DNA of 38,781 bases from 66-474 sp035695065. Its GTDB lineage: Bacteria > Pseudomonadota > Gammaproteobacteria > Xanthomonadales > Rhodanobacteraceae. This document shows positions 17,259-25,673 of the stretch, one piece after another. The stretch's first letter is position 1. Each line of letters begins with the position of its first letter. The notes beneath the pieces are model-generated. The model was given only the letters and a program-made list of their open reading frames with translations, was not told where the DNA came from and searched no databases. The stretch lies in NCBI GenBank assembly GCA_035695065.1, contig DASSEW010000069.1, positions 1 through 38,781 of the forward strand. Reading direction: 5' to 3'. A program made the position numbers and the translations under genes.

Positions 17259-19133
17259 ATGCCCGACTGGAGCCTGGACGACGCCCGCCGCATGTATTCG
17301 GTCGCGCACTGGAGCGATGGCTACGTCGGCATCGACGCGCACGGCCGTGCGGAAATGCGTCCACGCGGAGAGAATGGCCCGGCGATCGCGCTGGACGAGG
17401 CGGTCGCACGCGCGAAGGAACTGGGCGCGCGCCTGCCGCTGCTGCTGCGCTTTCCCGACATCCTGCTCGACCGTCGTGCGAAGTTGCGCGCGGCCTTCGT
17501 GGACGCGATGCGCGAGCGCGACTACCGCGGCGGCTACACCGCGCTGTATCCGATCAAGGTCAACCAGCAACGCGCGGTCGCCGGCACACTGGCAGGCGGC
17601 GAAGGCTTCGGACTGGAAGCCGGTTCCAAGCCGGAATTGCTGGCCGTACTCGGGCTGGCGCAACCCGGCTCCACGGTCGTGTGCAACGGCTACAAGGATG
17701 CCGACTACATCCGCCTCGCCCTGATCGGCCGCAAGCTCGGGCTGGACGTGATCATCGTGATCGAGAAGCCGTCCGAACTCGAACACGTGATCGAGCAGTC
17801 GCGCGCATTGAACATCGAACCGAAACTCGGCGTGCGGGTACGGCTGGCATCCATCGGCGCCGGCAAGTGGCAGAACACCGGCGGCGACAAGGGCAAGTTC
17901 GGGCTGACCCCGAAGCAGTTGCTCGCGCTCGCGGACAAACTGAAGTCGGCGAACCTCGCGCACACGCTGCGCCTGCTGCACTTCCACATGGGCTCGCAGA
18001 TTTCCAACCTGCGCGACATCGCCAACGGCATGCGCGAGGCGGTGCGGCATTTCGCCGAACTGCGCGCGCTTGGCCTGCCGCTGGATCACGTGGACGTGGG
18101 CGGCGGCCTCGGCGTGGATTATGAAGGCACGCGCTCGCGCAGCGAATGTTCGATCAACTACGACCTCGACCAGTACGCGCGCGCGATCGTCGAGCCATTG
18201 TTCGCGGCATGCGCTGAAATGGGCCTGGAACATCCGCACGTGCTGACCGAATCGGGTCGCGCGATGACCGCGCATCATGCGGTGCTGGTGGTGAATGTCA
18301 GCGAGGTGGAGCGCGCGCCGGCAGGAGAAATCGCGGCGAAGGGTTCCAGCGAACCGCAGGTCTTGCGTGCGCTGCGCGCCACGCATGCTGCGTTGGACAC
18401 TCGCCCGGTACTGGAAGTCTGGCACGAGGCGCAACACCTGCTGGCCGAAGGCCAGGCGCAGTACGCGCAAGGCGCGCTGGATCTGGCTGCGCGCGCGAAG
18501 CTGGATGATTTCTATTACGCGATCGCGCACGCCGTGCGCGATCGGCTGAAGCCGGAGGAGCGCGCGCATCGCGAAGTGCTGGACCAGCTCGACGCGAAAC
18601 TCGTCGACAAGGTGTTCTGCAACTTCTCGGTGTTCGAGTCCATTCCGGACGTGTGGGCGATCGACCAGGTGTTCCCGATCATGCCGCTGACGCGGCTGGA
18701 CGAGGAGCCCACGCGGCGCGGCACGCTGGCCGACCTCACCTGCGATTCGGACGGCCGCGTGGACCAGTACGTGGATTCGGAAGGGCTGGACGTCAGCCTG
18801 CCTTTGCACGAGTTGCGCAAGGACGAACCGTATCGCCTCGGCATCTTCCTGGTCGGCGCGTACCAGGAAACCCTGGGCGACATCCACAACCTGTTCGGCG
18901 ACACCGATGCGGTGAACGTGCGGATCGCGAACGGCGGCTTCGAACTGGACGGGCTGCGCCGCGGCGACGGTTCCGACATGCTGCTCGATTATGTAGGTTA
19001 CAAACTCGACGATTTGCGCGCGGCTTATCGCGACAAAATCATGACGGGGCGCTTGTCATCCGAAGAAGCACAACGCTTGGAAGCCGCGCTGGAAGCGGGG
19101 TTGACGGGATACACCTATCTGCAAGAGATGTAA
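17259..19133 (+). CDS. speA: Biosynthetic arginine decarboxylase
   Basis: Decarboxylates arginine to agmatine with PLP, the first step of the arginine route to putrescine. It has 624 residues, against about 658 in E. coli. The PLP lysine is in YPIKVNQQRAV. The family blocks GLEAGSKPELLA, ENTGGD-type loop (KWQNTGGDKGKFGLTPKQ), LHFHMGSQISNLRDI, VDVGGGLGVDYEGTRS and LTESGRAM are present. The start at 17259 has TAGGA 6 bases upstream and gives MPDWSLDDARRMY, a normal start for the family; the frame runs open to 16941 through the hairpin repeat but without matches. The stop TAA lies in a GTAAGGG REP arm. Confidence 0.95.
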   Translation: MPDWSLDDARRMYSVAHWSDGYVGIDAHGRAEMRPRGENGPAIALDEAVARAKELGARLPLLLRFPDILLDRRAKLRAAFVDAMRERDYRGGYTALYPIKVNQQRAVAGTLAGGEGFGLEAGSKPELLAVLGLAQPGSTVVCNGYKDADYIRLALIGRKLGLDVIIVIEKPSELEHVIEQSRALNIEPKLGVRVRLASIGAGKWQNTGGDKGKFGLTPKQLLALADKLKSANLAHTLRLLHFHMGSQISNLRDIANGMREAVRHFAELRALGLPLDHVDVGGGLGVDYEGTRSRSECSINYDLDQYARAIVEPLFAACAEMGLEHPHVLTESGRAMTAHHAVLVVNVSEVERAPAGEIAAKGSSEPQVLRALRATHAALDTRPVLEVWHEAQHLLAEGQAQYAQGALDLAARAKLDDFYYAIAHAVRDRLKPEERAHREVLDQLDAKLVDKVFCNFSVFESIPDVWAIDQVFPIMPLTRLDEEPTRRGTLADLTCDSDGRVDQYVDSEGLDVSLPLHELRKDEPYRLGIFLVGAYQETLGDIHNLFGDTDAVNVRIANGGFELDGLRRGDGSDMLLDYVGYKLDDLRAAYRDKIMTGRLSSEEAQRLEAALEAGLTGYTYLQEM

Positions 19134-19190
19134 GGGGGCATTGCCCGCCGTCATTTGTCGTGATGCCGCGGCGGACGGTGTCCGCCCTAC
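19130..19190. repeat. REP element C (GTAG type, degenerate pair)
   Basis: The left copy is degenerate: GTAAGGGGGCATTGCCCGCC at 19130-19149. The right copy is complete and inverted: GGCGGAC-GGT-GTCCGCC at 19170-19186, followed by its foot GCCCTAC at 19184-19190. The speA stop TAA (19131-19133) is inside the left foot. It lies between the convergent speA and ydfG. Confidence 0.7.
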
Positions 19191-19227
19191 GCTTCGCGCG
19201 CGACCACGGAGCTCCTGGCCAACGACG

Positions 19228-19260
19228 GCAACCCTGGCGTCCCCTCAGGGCCGGTTGCCT
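19228..19260. terminator. Hairpin overlapping the ydfG 3' end
   Basis: GGCAACC (from 19228) pairs with GGTTGCC (to 19260) as a 7-bp stem, with a second inner stem CCCTG / CAGGG. It overlaps the last codons of ydfG on the minus strand. There is no T tract; it may help end both convergent transcripts. Confidence 0.4.
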
Positions 19261-20012
19261 TGGGAATCCCGCGCCACCTGAAGCCCCGCCGCCGACTGGC
19301 TGACCGGCATCACTTCGATGCGGTTGATGTTGAGATGTGCGGGAAGATTGGCGATCCACCACACCGTCTGCGCGATGTCCTCGCCGGTGATCGGATGCGC
19401 GCCGCCGTAGAGCTTGTCGGACGCGGCCTGGTCGCCGCCGGTGCGCACCAGCGTGAATTCGGTTTCGGCCATACCCGGTTCGACGGAAGTCACGCGCACG
19501 CCCTTGCCGTGCAGGTCGGTGCGCAGCCCCAGCGAGAACTGGGTGACGAAAGCCTTGGTGCCGCCGTACACGTTGCCGCCGAAATACGGATACGTGCCGG
19601 AAATCGAACTGATGTTGACGATCGCGCCGCGCCGCTCGATCAGTTGCGGCAGCAGCAGGCGGGTCAGCGTGACCAGCGCGGTGATGTTGGTGTCGATCAT
19701 CTGCCGCCATTGAACGAGGTCGGCTTCCTGCGCGGGTGCGGTGCCGAGCGCAAGTCCCGCATTGTTCACCAGCACGTCGATGCTTCGAAAGTCTTCCGGC
19801 AGTGCAGCGAGTGCGCTGCGCATCGCCGCTTCATCGCGGATGTCGAACGCGGCCGTGTGCACGCGCTCGCTGCCGAAGCGCTCGACCAGGTTCTGCAAAC
19901 GATCCGCGCGTCGCGCGCAGGCGATCACGCGCCAGCCGTTCTGCGCGAACAACGCCGCGATGGCGGCGCCGAAGCCGGAGGATGCACCAGTAACGAGGAT
20001 GGTTTTGCCCAT
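19245..20012 (-). CDS. ydfG: NADP-dependent 3-hydroxy acid dehydrogenase YdfG
   Basis: Short-chain dehydrogenase acting on 3-hydroxy acids such as serine, 3-hydroxyisobutyrate or malonic semialdehyde. The 255 residues carry the cofactor motif LVTGASSGFGAA, the Arg pair ACARRADR that favours NADP, NNAGLALGTAPA, the active site NISSISGTYPYFGGNVYGGTK with Tyr-x3-Lys, and VEPGMAETEF. NVYGGTKAFVTQFSLGLRTD and WWIANLPAHLNINRIEVMPV match YdfG closely. It lies 4 bases after the SPOR-domain gene, so it is in an argS-SPOR-ydfG operon. Confidence 0.93.
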   Translation of the reverse strand: MGKTILVTGASSGFGAAIAALFAQNGWRVIACARRADRLQNLVERFGSERVHTAAFDIRDEAAMRSALAALPEDFRSIDVLVNNAGLALGTAPAQEADLVQWRQMIDTNITALVTLTRLLLPQLIERRGAIVNISSISGTYPYFGGNVYGGTKAFVTQFSLGLRTDLHGKGVRVTSVEPGMAETEFTLVRTGGDQAASDKLYGGAHPITGEDIAQTVWWIANLPAHLNINRIEVMPVSQSAAGLQVARDSQGNRP

Positions 20013-20016
20013 CTTC

Positions 20017-20637
20017 CTATTTTTCCTTCAACGCGATCGCGTGGATGCCGGCGGACGACAGTCGCTGCTTCGCCGCTTCCAGGTCGGTCGCGGACGCAAA
20101 CGGGCCGAGACGCACACGGTGCCAGGTCTGCCCGTTGATGTTCACCGGCTGCACGTTGGCGGTGAAACCCTGCAGCGCGAGCTTGGCCTTCATGCTGTCG
20201 GCGTCGGCACTGCTCGGGAACGAGCCGACCTGCAGGAGGTATCCCGTGCCGCCGTTCGCGCTGCTGTTGCTCGACGTCGCGGAACCGGCATTGTTCGCGG
20301 CGGCGGCCTTCTGCTGTTCGGCCTTCGCCTGCGCGGACAATTGCGCGTCCGGAATCACCACTTCCTTTTCCGGCAGCACCGAATAGAAGTCGAACGTCGG
20401 CTTGGACGTGTCCTTCGCCGCCTGGTCGGCGATGCCCGGCGCGCTGGCCTGCGGTGCGGTCGCTTGCGGATTCGGTTGCGGCTGGTCGTGCCGGCGCAGG
20501 GAGGGCGCATAGCCGCCGAGCACCACGATCGCGCACAACACCGCGCCGACCACCACGCCACTGCCGAACAAGATCCAACCCGACGCGCCGTTGCCGTTGC
20601 GCACCGCCTGCCTGCCGTTGCCGCGTTTGCTTGCCAT
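20017..20637 (-). CDS. SPOR-domain inner-membrane protein (FtsN-like)
   Basis: Likely cell-division or peptidoglycan-binding protein. The 206 residues begin with a short basic cytoplasmic part and one membrane helix (about 20-42, GWILFGSGVVVGAVLCAIVV). A Pro/Gln/Ala-rich periplasmic linker follows, then a C-terminal SPOR domain (about 128-205: GYLLQVGSFPSSADADSMKA, TWHRVRLGPFASATDLEAAK) that binds denuded glycan strands. The start at 20637 is chosen because the N-terminus is then a normal type II anchor; an upstream in-frame start at 20697 runs into REP D. Its place behind argS matches other members of this bacterial group as I recall them. FtsN itself is possible but not proven. Confidence 0.88.
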   Translation of the reverse strand: MASKRGNGRQAVRNGNGASGWILFGSGVVVGAVLCAIVVLGGYAPSLRRHDQPQPNPQATAPQASAPGIADQAAKDTSKPTFDFYSVLPEKEVVIPDAQLSAQAKAEQQKAAAANNAGSATSSNSSANGGTGYLLQVGSFPSSADADSMKAKLALQGFTANVQPVNINGQTWHRVRLGPFASATDLEAAKQRLSSAGIHAIALKEK

Positions 20638-20704
20638 GTGTGCTCGTGAGGCGAAAAGCCAAAGAGGAAAGGCTACAGCATCGCCGTCCGGGTGCAAGGC
20701 CAGC

Positions 20705-20750
20705 TTAGGGCGGACACCGTCCGCCGCACGGGCGGCAGTGCCCGCCCTAC
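20705..20750. repeat. REP element D (GTAG type, inverted pair)
   Basis: The left copy is TTAGGGC plus hairpin GGCGGAC-ACC-GTCCGCC (20709-20725). The right copy is inverted and ends in GCCCTAC (20744-20750), with a partly mismatched stem. The TAG stop of argS (20747-20749) is part of the right foot read on the minus strand (ATGTAGGGC). Confidence 0.8.
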
Positions 20751-22450
20751 ATGGTTTCGGGTGCGCTCAATCCCAGCAGCCCCAAACCATTCGCCAGCAC
20801 CTGCCGCGTGGCGAAGGCGAGCGCGAGCCGGGCATCGCGCAGGCGCTCGTCTTCGACCAGGAATTGCTCGGCGTTGTACCAGGTGTGGAACGCCTGGGCG
20901 AGTTCGCGCAGGTATTGCGCCAGCAGATGCGGCTCCAGACAACCGGCCGCGGCTTCCACCACTTCCGGGTAGCGCGACACTTCGATCAGCAAGGTTTGCG
21001 CGTGCGGGCTCTCCAGCCGATCGAGGCTGTGCAGCGCGAGCCCGCGGTCGAACATGATGCTGCGCTCGTGCATCTGCCGTTCCACGCTGCAGACCCGCGC
21101 GTGCGCGTACTGGATGTAGTACACCGGATTGTCCAGGCTCTGCGAGCGCGCAAGATCAATATCGAACACGAGCTGCGAATCGCTCTTGCGGCAGATCAGG
21201 AAATAACGCGTGGCGTCGCGGCCGACTTCGTCCAGCAGGTCGCGCAGCGTGACGTAACCGCCGGCGCGCTTGGAGATCTTCACCTCCTCGCCGTGGCGCA
21301 TCACCGTCACCATCTGATGCAGCACGTATTCGGGCCAGCCTTTCGGGATGCCGAGGTCCAGCGCCTGCAGCCCGGCGTGAACGCGCGCCAGCGAGCCGTG
21401 ATGGTCGGCGCCGAGTTCGGTGATCGCGCGCTTGTAGCCGCGCTGCCATTTGCTGAAGTGGTAGGCGACGTCCGGCACGAAATAGGTATAGGTGCCGTCG
21501 GACTTGCGCATCACGCGGTCCTTGTCGTCGCCGAAGTCGGTGGACTTCAGCCACAACGCGCCGTCCGCCTCGTAGGCATGGCCCTCGTCGCGGATGCGCT
21601 GCACGGTCTGCTCGACCTTGCCGTCGCTGTAGAGCGAGGACTCCAGGAAATGCACGTCGAACTTCACCCCGAACGCCTGCAGGTCCATGTCCTGCTCGTT
21701 GCGCAGCCACGCCACCGCGAAGTGGCGGATCGCCTCCAGGTCATCCACGTCGCCGCTGGCGACGCGCGCGCTGTCCCAGGCGCTGTCGTCGCGGCCGGCG
21801 GGCTCGCGCGCGACGAATGCCTGCGCGATGTCGCGGATGTATTCGCCGCGGTAACCGTCTTCCGGCCAGCGCGGATCGTCGGGTTCGATGCCGCGGCAGC
21901 GTGCCTGCACCGAGCGCGCGAGATTGTTGATCTGCGCGCCGGCGTCGTTGTAGTAGAACTCGCGCGTCACCTTCCAGCCGGTGGCTTCCAGCAGTCGCGA
22001 GATCGTGTCGCCGATCGCCGCGGCGCGACCGTGGCCGACATGCAACGGCCCGGTCGGATTGGCCGACACGAATTCCACGCCGACGATCTTGTGCGCACCG
22101 ACGCGGCTGCGACCGTAGTCCAGCCCGCGCGAGAACACGTGGCCCAGCTCGGCGTGGTAGGCCTTGGGATGCAGGAAGAAATTGATGAAGCCCGGCCCTG
22201 CGATCTCGACCTTTTCCACCTGGTCGCTGGCCGACAGCGCGCCCACGATCAGTTCGGCCAGTTCACGCGGCTTGCGCTGCTGCGTCTTGGCCAGTTGCAT
22301 GGCGATATTGCTGGCGAAATCGCCGTGCGCGCGGTTGCGGGTGCGCTCGACCGAGAATTCCGGCTGGCTGTTCAGGGTCAGCTCGCCGCGCTTGTGGAGG
22401 GTATCCACGGCGTGCAACAGCAGATCGCACAGGGTCTCTTTCACGTCCAT
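20747..22450 (-). CDS. argS: Arginyl-tRNA synthetase
   Basis: Charges tRNA-Arg. It has 567 residues, close to the E. coli length. The HIGH motif is HVGH in NPTGPLHVGHGRAAAIGD and the KMSKS-like motif is KISKRAGG. EFVSANPTGP, YYNDAGAQI and the anticodon-side segment QYAHARVCSV are typical of class Ia ArgS. The start at 22450 gives MDVKETLCDLLLHAVD; upstream in-frame Met codons extend it without conserved residues. The C-terminus LLGLSAPETM is the normal end, immediately followed by a TAG inside REP D. Confidence 0.97.
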   Translation of the reverse strand: MDVKETLCDLLLHAVDTLHKRGELTLNSQPEFSVERTRNRAHGDFASNIAMQLAKTQQRKPRELAELIVGALSASDQVEKVEIAGPGFINFFLHPKAYHAELGHVFSRGLDYGRSRVGAHKIVGVEFVSANPTGPLHVGHGRAAAIGDTISRLLEATGWKVTREFYYNDAGAQINNLARSVQARCRGIEPDDPRWPEDGYRGEYIRDIAQAFVAREPAGRDDSAWDSARVASGDVDDLEAIRHFAVAWLRNEQDMDLQAFGVKFDVHFLESSLYSDGKVEQTVQRIRDEGHAYEADGALWLKSTDFGDDKDRVMRKSDGTYTYFVPDVAYHFSKWQRGYKRAITELGADHHGSLARVHAGLQALDLGIPKGWPEYVLHQMVTVMRHGEEVKISKRAGGYVTLRDLLDEVGRDATRYFLICRKSDSQLVFDIDLARSQSLDNPVYYIQYAHARVCSVERQMHERSIMFDRGLALHSLDRLESPHAQTLLIEVSRYPEVVEAAAGCLEPHLLAQYLRELAQAFHTWYNAEQFLVEDERLRDARLALAFATRQVLANGLGLLGLSAPETM

Positions 22451-22756
22451 GCTTCCATGAGAACGATCGAACATCGTAACGCAGGGCGAGCGAAAACCGC
22501 AGCGCGTTGCGAGCGCGACGGGTGTGGATAAGTTTGTGGGCAGGCGAAGCGCCGGAAATCCTGACGACCGACGCAAAGCCGCATTCACCCGTCAGTCACA
22601 AAGAAAAATCCTCTGTCACCAGTGGGTTGCAAGCACCATCGCGAGACTCCGGCAAGAGTGGCCGGCAAATCCGCGCCAGCTCGCAATGTGAATAAGTGGA
22701 GCGGGAACGCGGATCAGCTCGCCGGGAATCGGTCAAGACCCAAGCCGACGGCTTCC
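22451..22756. other. argS-radC gap with two DnaA-box-like sites
   Basis: A 306-base gap between two minus-strand genes, with no convincing gene. It holds a perfect DnaA-box 9-mer (TTATCCACA read on the minus strand) at 22523-22531 and a second site TTATTCACA at 22687-22695 in the same orientation. It is less GC-rich than the flanks in the middle (CACAAAGAAAAATCC). The argS promoter should also lie here. A role in initiator binding is only a possibility. Confidence 0.4.
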
Positions 22757-23422
22757 TCAGATCAACCCTCGCGCGGCCATTGAAGTCGGTTCGCCCGAAC
22801 CGACCACGAAATGATCCAGCACGCGGACGTGGACCAGGGCCAGCGCGTCGCGCAGCTCGCGGGTGATTGCGCGGTCGGCAGCGGAGGGTTCGGCCACGCC
22901 GCTGGGATGGTTGTGCGCGAAGATCACCGCCGCGGCGTTGCGGCCGATGCAGGCGCGCACCACTTCGCGCACGTGTACCGAAGCACCGTCGATCGTGCCG
23001 CGGAACAATTCCTCGAAGCCGAGCACGCGGTGGCGATTGTCCAGGTACAGGCAGGCGAAGACTTCATACGGCAGGTGGGCCAGCCGCGCTTTCAGATAAT
23101 CCGCGCTGTCGCGTGGCGTGGCCAACGCCGGTTGCTGATGCAGTTCTTCGGCTAGGCAGCGTCGTGCGAGTTCCAGCGCGGCCGACAGACGCGCGCGCTT
23201 GGCCGGCCCGAGTCCACGCGTCCGCCCGGCATCGCGCGCCAGCAATGCATTCAGGCCGCCGGCTTCGACCACCAGCTTGCGGCCGAGGTCCACCGCGCTC
23301 ACGCCGCGTACGCCGCTGCCGAGCAACACGGCCAGCAGTTCCGCCACGGACAATGATTGCGCGCCTCGCGCGAGCAGCTTCTCGCGCGGGCGTTCGTCGA
23401 TGGGCCAGTCCTTGATTGTCAT
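22757..23422 (-). CDS. radC: RadC family JAB/JAMM protein
   Basis: A 221-residue protein with the RadC layout: helix-hairpin-helix region at 1-95 (SLSVAELLAVLLGSGVRG, LGPAKRARLSAALELARR) and a JAMM metal site HNHPSGVAEPSAAD, with the Glu in FEELFRGTIDGASVHVREV. The biochemical function is unknown despite its DNA-repair name. The start at 23422 gives the family N-terminus MTIKDWPIDERPREKLL; no strong ribosome site is seen, and a GTG at 23464 is the alternative. It is divergent from the sensor kinase gene at 23535. In many gammaproteobacteria radC is close to coaBC, as here. Confidence 0.93.
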   Translation of the reverse strand: MTIKDWPIDERPREKLLARGAQSLSVAELLAVLLGSGVRGVSAVDLGRKLVVEAGGLNALLARDAGRTRGLGPAKRARLSAALELARRCLAEELHQQPALATPRDSADYLKARLAHLPYEVFACLYLDNRHRVLGFEELFRGTIDGASVHVREVVRACIGRNAAAVIFAHNHPSGVAEPSAADRAITRELRDALALVHVRVLDHFVVGSGEPTSMAARGLI

Positions 23423-23534
23423 GCGCACAGCTTGGCGCGGCACGCCGCAGCTGTCAGTCAGCACAGGTGCGGAAGACGAGGTAAGCTCGACAGGATTGGC
23501 GTGTGGGCGCAGGCCTACAAACTCGAGACGGACT

Positions 23535-25562
23535 TTGAGCGCTCACGGAACAGGGTGGCCGGACGGCGATAGCGAGATCTGCGCGCGCATCCGCGCGTAC
23601 GACTGGGCGGCCACGCCGCTCGGCCCGATCGTCTCATGGCCGCGCAGCCTGAAGACCGCGCTCGATATCGTGCTCGCCTGCGAATTCCCGATGACGGTGC
23701 TGTGGGGGCGGGAGCTGATCCAGCTCTACAACGACGCCTACGGCAGGATGATCGCCGGCAAGCATCCGGCGGCCTTCGCCTCGCCGATGCACCAGAGCTG
23801 GCCGGAAATCGGCGATTTCAACGCGGCGGTCATCGAGCGCGTGTGGACCGGCGAAACGGTCTCGTTCGAAGACCAGCATTATCCGGACACCCGCCATGGT
23901 GCGATCGAGGATGCCTGGTTCACCCTGTGCTACAGCCCGTTGCGGAACGATGCCGGCGACATCGCCGGCGTGCTGATCACCGCCTTTGAAACCAGCCAGC
24001 GCGTCAAGGCCGATCTCGAGCGTGATCGAATCGAAGCGGCCCTGCGCGCAAGCGAAGAGCGGAAAGCCTTCCTGCTGAAGCTCAGCGACACGCTGCAGCC
24101 GCTGACCGACGCCACCGCGATCAAGGCCCAGGCCACGCGCCTGCTGGGGAAGCATCTCGGCGCGAGCCGCGTGTTCTACGTGGAAGTGGAGCCGGACGAA
24201 GAACGCCTGAGCGTCGAAGCCGATTACACGGTCGACGGCATGCCGAGCCTGGCGGGCAATTACCGGTTGTCCGACTACGGAGCCAACCTGGCTGCCGAAT
24301 ACCGCGCCGGCCGCAGTTTCGTCGTCAACGACGCAGCGGATCATCCGTTGGTGCCCGCGGCGCTCCTGCCGGCTTACGAAGCCTTGGGCATCCGCGCCAT
24401 CGTCGGCGTGCCGCTGGTCAAGGACGGACGATTCAGGGCCGCGCTCGGGGTCGACCACTCCGCGCCCAGAGCATGGAAGCAGGAGGAAGTGAGCCTGATA
24501 CAGGAAGTCGCCGCGCGCACCTGGGATGCGGTGGAGCGCGCGCGCGCGGAACGCGCGCTGGAAGAACGCGAGGAGCGCCTGCGGCTCGCCACCGAACTTG
24601 CCGAAGTCGGCTTCTGGGACGTCGATCCCGTGAACGATGTGCTGGTCTGGCCGGCGAGGGTCAAGGCGTTGTTCGGCATTTCCGCCGACGTGCCGGTCTC
24701 CATGGCCGACTTCTATCACTGCCTGCATCCGGAAGACCGCGAACGAACGAGCCTCGCCTATGCGAATGCGGCCGACCCGGGCAAACGGTCGTTGTACGAC
24801 GTGGAATACCGCACCATCGGCAAGGAAGACGGCATCCTGCGATGGGTCGCGGCGAAGGGCCGCGGCATCTTCGACGAGAACGGCACGTGCATTCGCGTGA
24901 TCGGCACGGCGATCGACATTTCGGCACGCAAACGCGCCGAACAACATCGCGAACTGCTGATCCACGAATTGAACCACCGCGTCAAGAACACGCTCGCCAC
25001 CGTGCAATCGGTGGCGGCGCTGACCTTGCGCCACGCCGAGAGTCGCGCGCACGCCCGCGACGTGCTCGACCAGCGCCTGGTCGCGCTGTCCAAGGCGCAC
25101 GACGTGTTGACCCGCGAGAACTGGGAGAGCGCCGGTTTGCGCGAAGTGGTGGAGAACGCGGCCGCGGGCTATGCGAGCACGGCGTTCGCGGGACGATTTG
25201 AAGTCGACGGCCCCGACCTGCGCCTGCGTCCCGGCGCGGCGCTTTCGCTGTCCATGGCCCTGCACGAATTGGCCACCAACGCGGTGAAATACGGCGCCCT
25301 GTGCAACGACGAGGGCAAGGTGGCGATCCGCTGGTGGTGCGAAGGCGAAACGGATCGCAGCAATGGGGCGGCCCGCTTCCGCCTGCGCTGGACGGAATCC
25401 GGCGGTCCGCCCGCGCGCGTTCCCACGCGCCGCGGATTCGGCTCGCGGCTGATCGAGGAAGGGCTGGCGCATGACCTCGGCGGCGTGGTGCGCATGGACT
25501 TCACCGACAGCGGCCTGAGTTGCGAACTGGATGCGCCGCTGCGGGAGATCAGCGGCGGCTGA
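23535..25562 (+). CDS. HWE-family sensor histidine kinase (PAS-GAF-PAS)
   Basis: Cytoplasmic multi-sensor kinase; no membrane helix is seen. The 675 residues have a PAS domain at about 20-155 (FPMTVLWGRELIQLYNDAYG), a GAF domain at about 175-335 (FLLKLSDTLQPLTD, GIRAIVGVPLVKDGRFRAAL) and a second PAS/PAC at about 350-470 (RTIGKEDGILRWVAAKGRGI). An HWE kinase core closes it: H-box HELNHRVKNTLATVQSVA, N-box MALHELATNAVKYGAL and RRGFGSRLIEEGLAHDLGG. I chose the TTG at 23535 because the PAS region begins about 10 residues later and no nearer in-frame ATG exists; GAGACGGA upstream is a weak ribosome site. No response regulator is adjacent, so it is an orphan. The usual signals for this family (light, redox) cannot be read from sequence. 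Confidence 0.88.
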   Translation: MSAHGTGWPDGDSEICARIRAYDWAATPLGPIVSWPRSLKTALDIVLACEFPMTVLWGRELIQLYNDAYGRMIAGKHPAAFASPMHQSWPEIGDFNAAVIERVWTGETVSFEDQHYPDTRHGAIEDAWFTLCYSPLRNDAGDIAGVLITAFETSQRVKADLERDRIEAALRASEERKAFLLKLSDTLQPLTDATAIKAQATRLLGKHLGASRVFYVEVEPDEERLSVEADYTVDGMPSLAGNYRLSDYGANLAAEYRAGRSFVVNDAADHPLVPAALLPAYEALGIRAIVGVPLVKDGRFRAALGVDHSAPRAWKQEEVSLIQEVAARTWDAVERARAERALEEREERLRLATELAEVGFWDVDPVNDVLVWPARVKALFGISADVPVSMADFYHCLHPEDRERTSLAYANAADPGKRSLYDVEYRTIGKEDGILRWVAAKGRGIFDENGTCIRVIGTAIDISARKRAEQHRELLIHELNHRVKNTLATVQSVAALTLRHAESRAHARDVLDQRLVALSKAHDVLTRENWESAGLREVVENAAAGYASTAFAGRFEVDGPDLRLRPGAALSLSMALHELATNAVKYGALCNDEGKVAIRWWCEGETDRSNGAARFRLRWTESGGPPARVPTRRGFGSRLIEEGLAHDLGGVVRMDFTDSGLSCELDAPLREISGG

Positions 25563-25673
25563 GCGATCGCGTGGCCGGCTTGTTGGAAACGGGACCGCGC
25601 ACACGCCCGCCGGCATGACGAATCACGGGGGTTGCCGTAAGCTTGCACTCCATTCCGGCCGCGCAAGCCCTCG

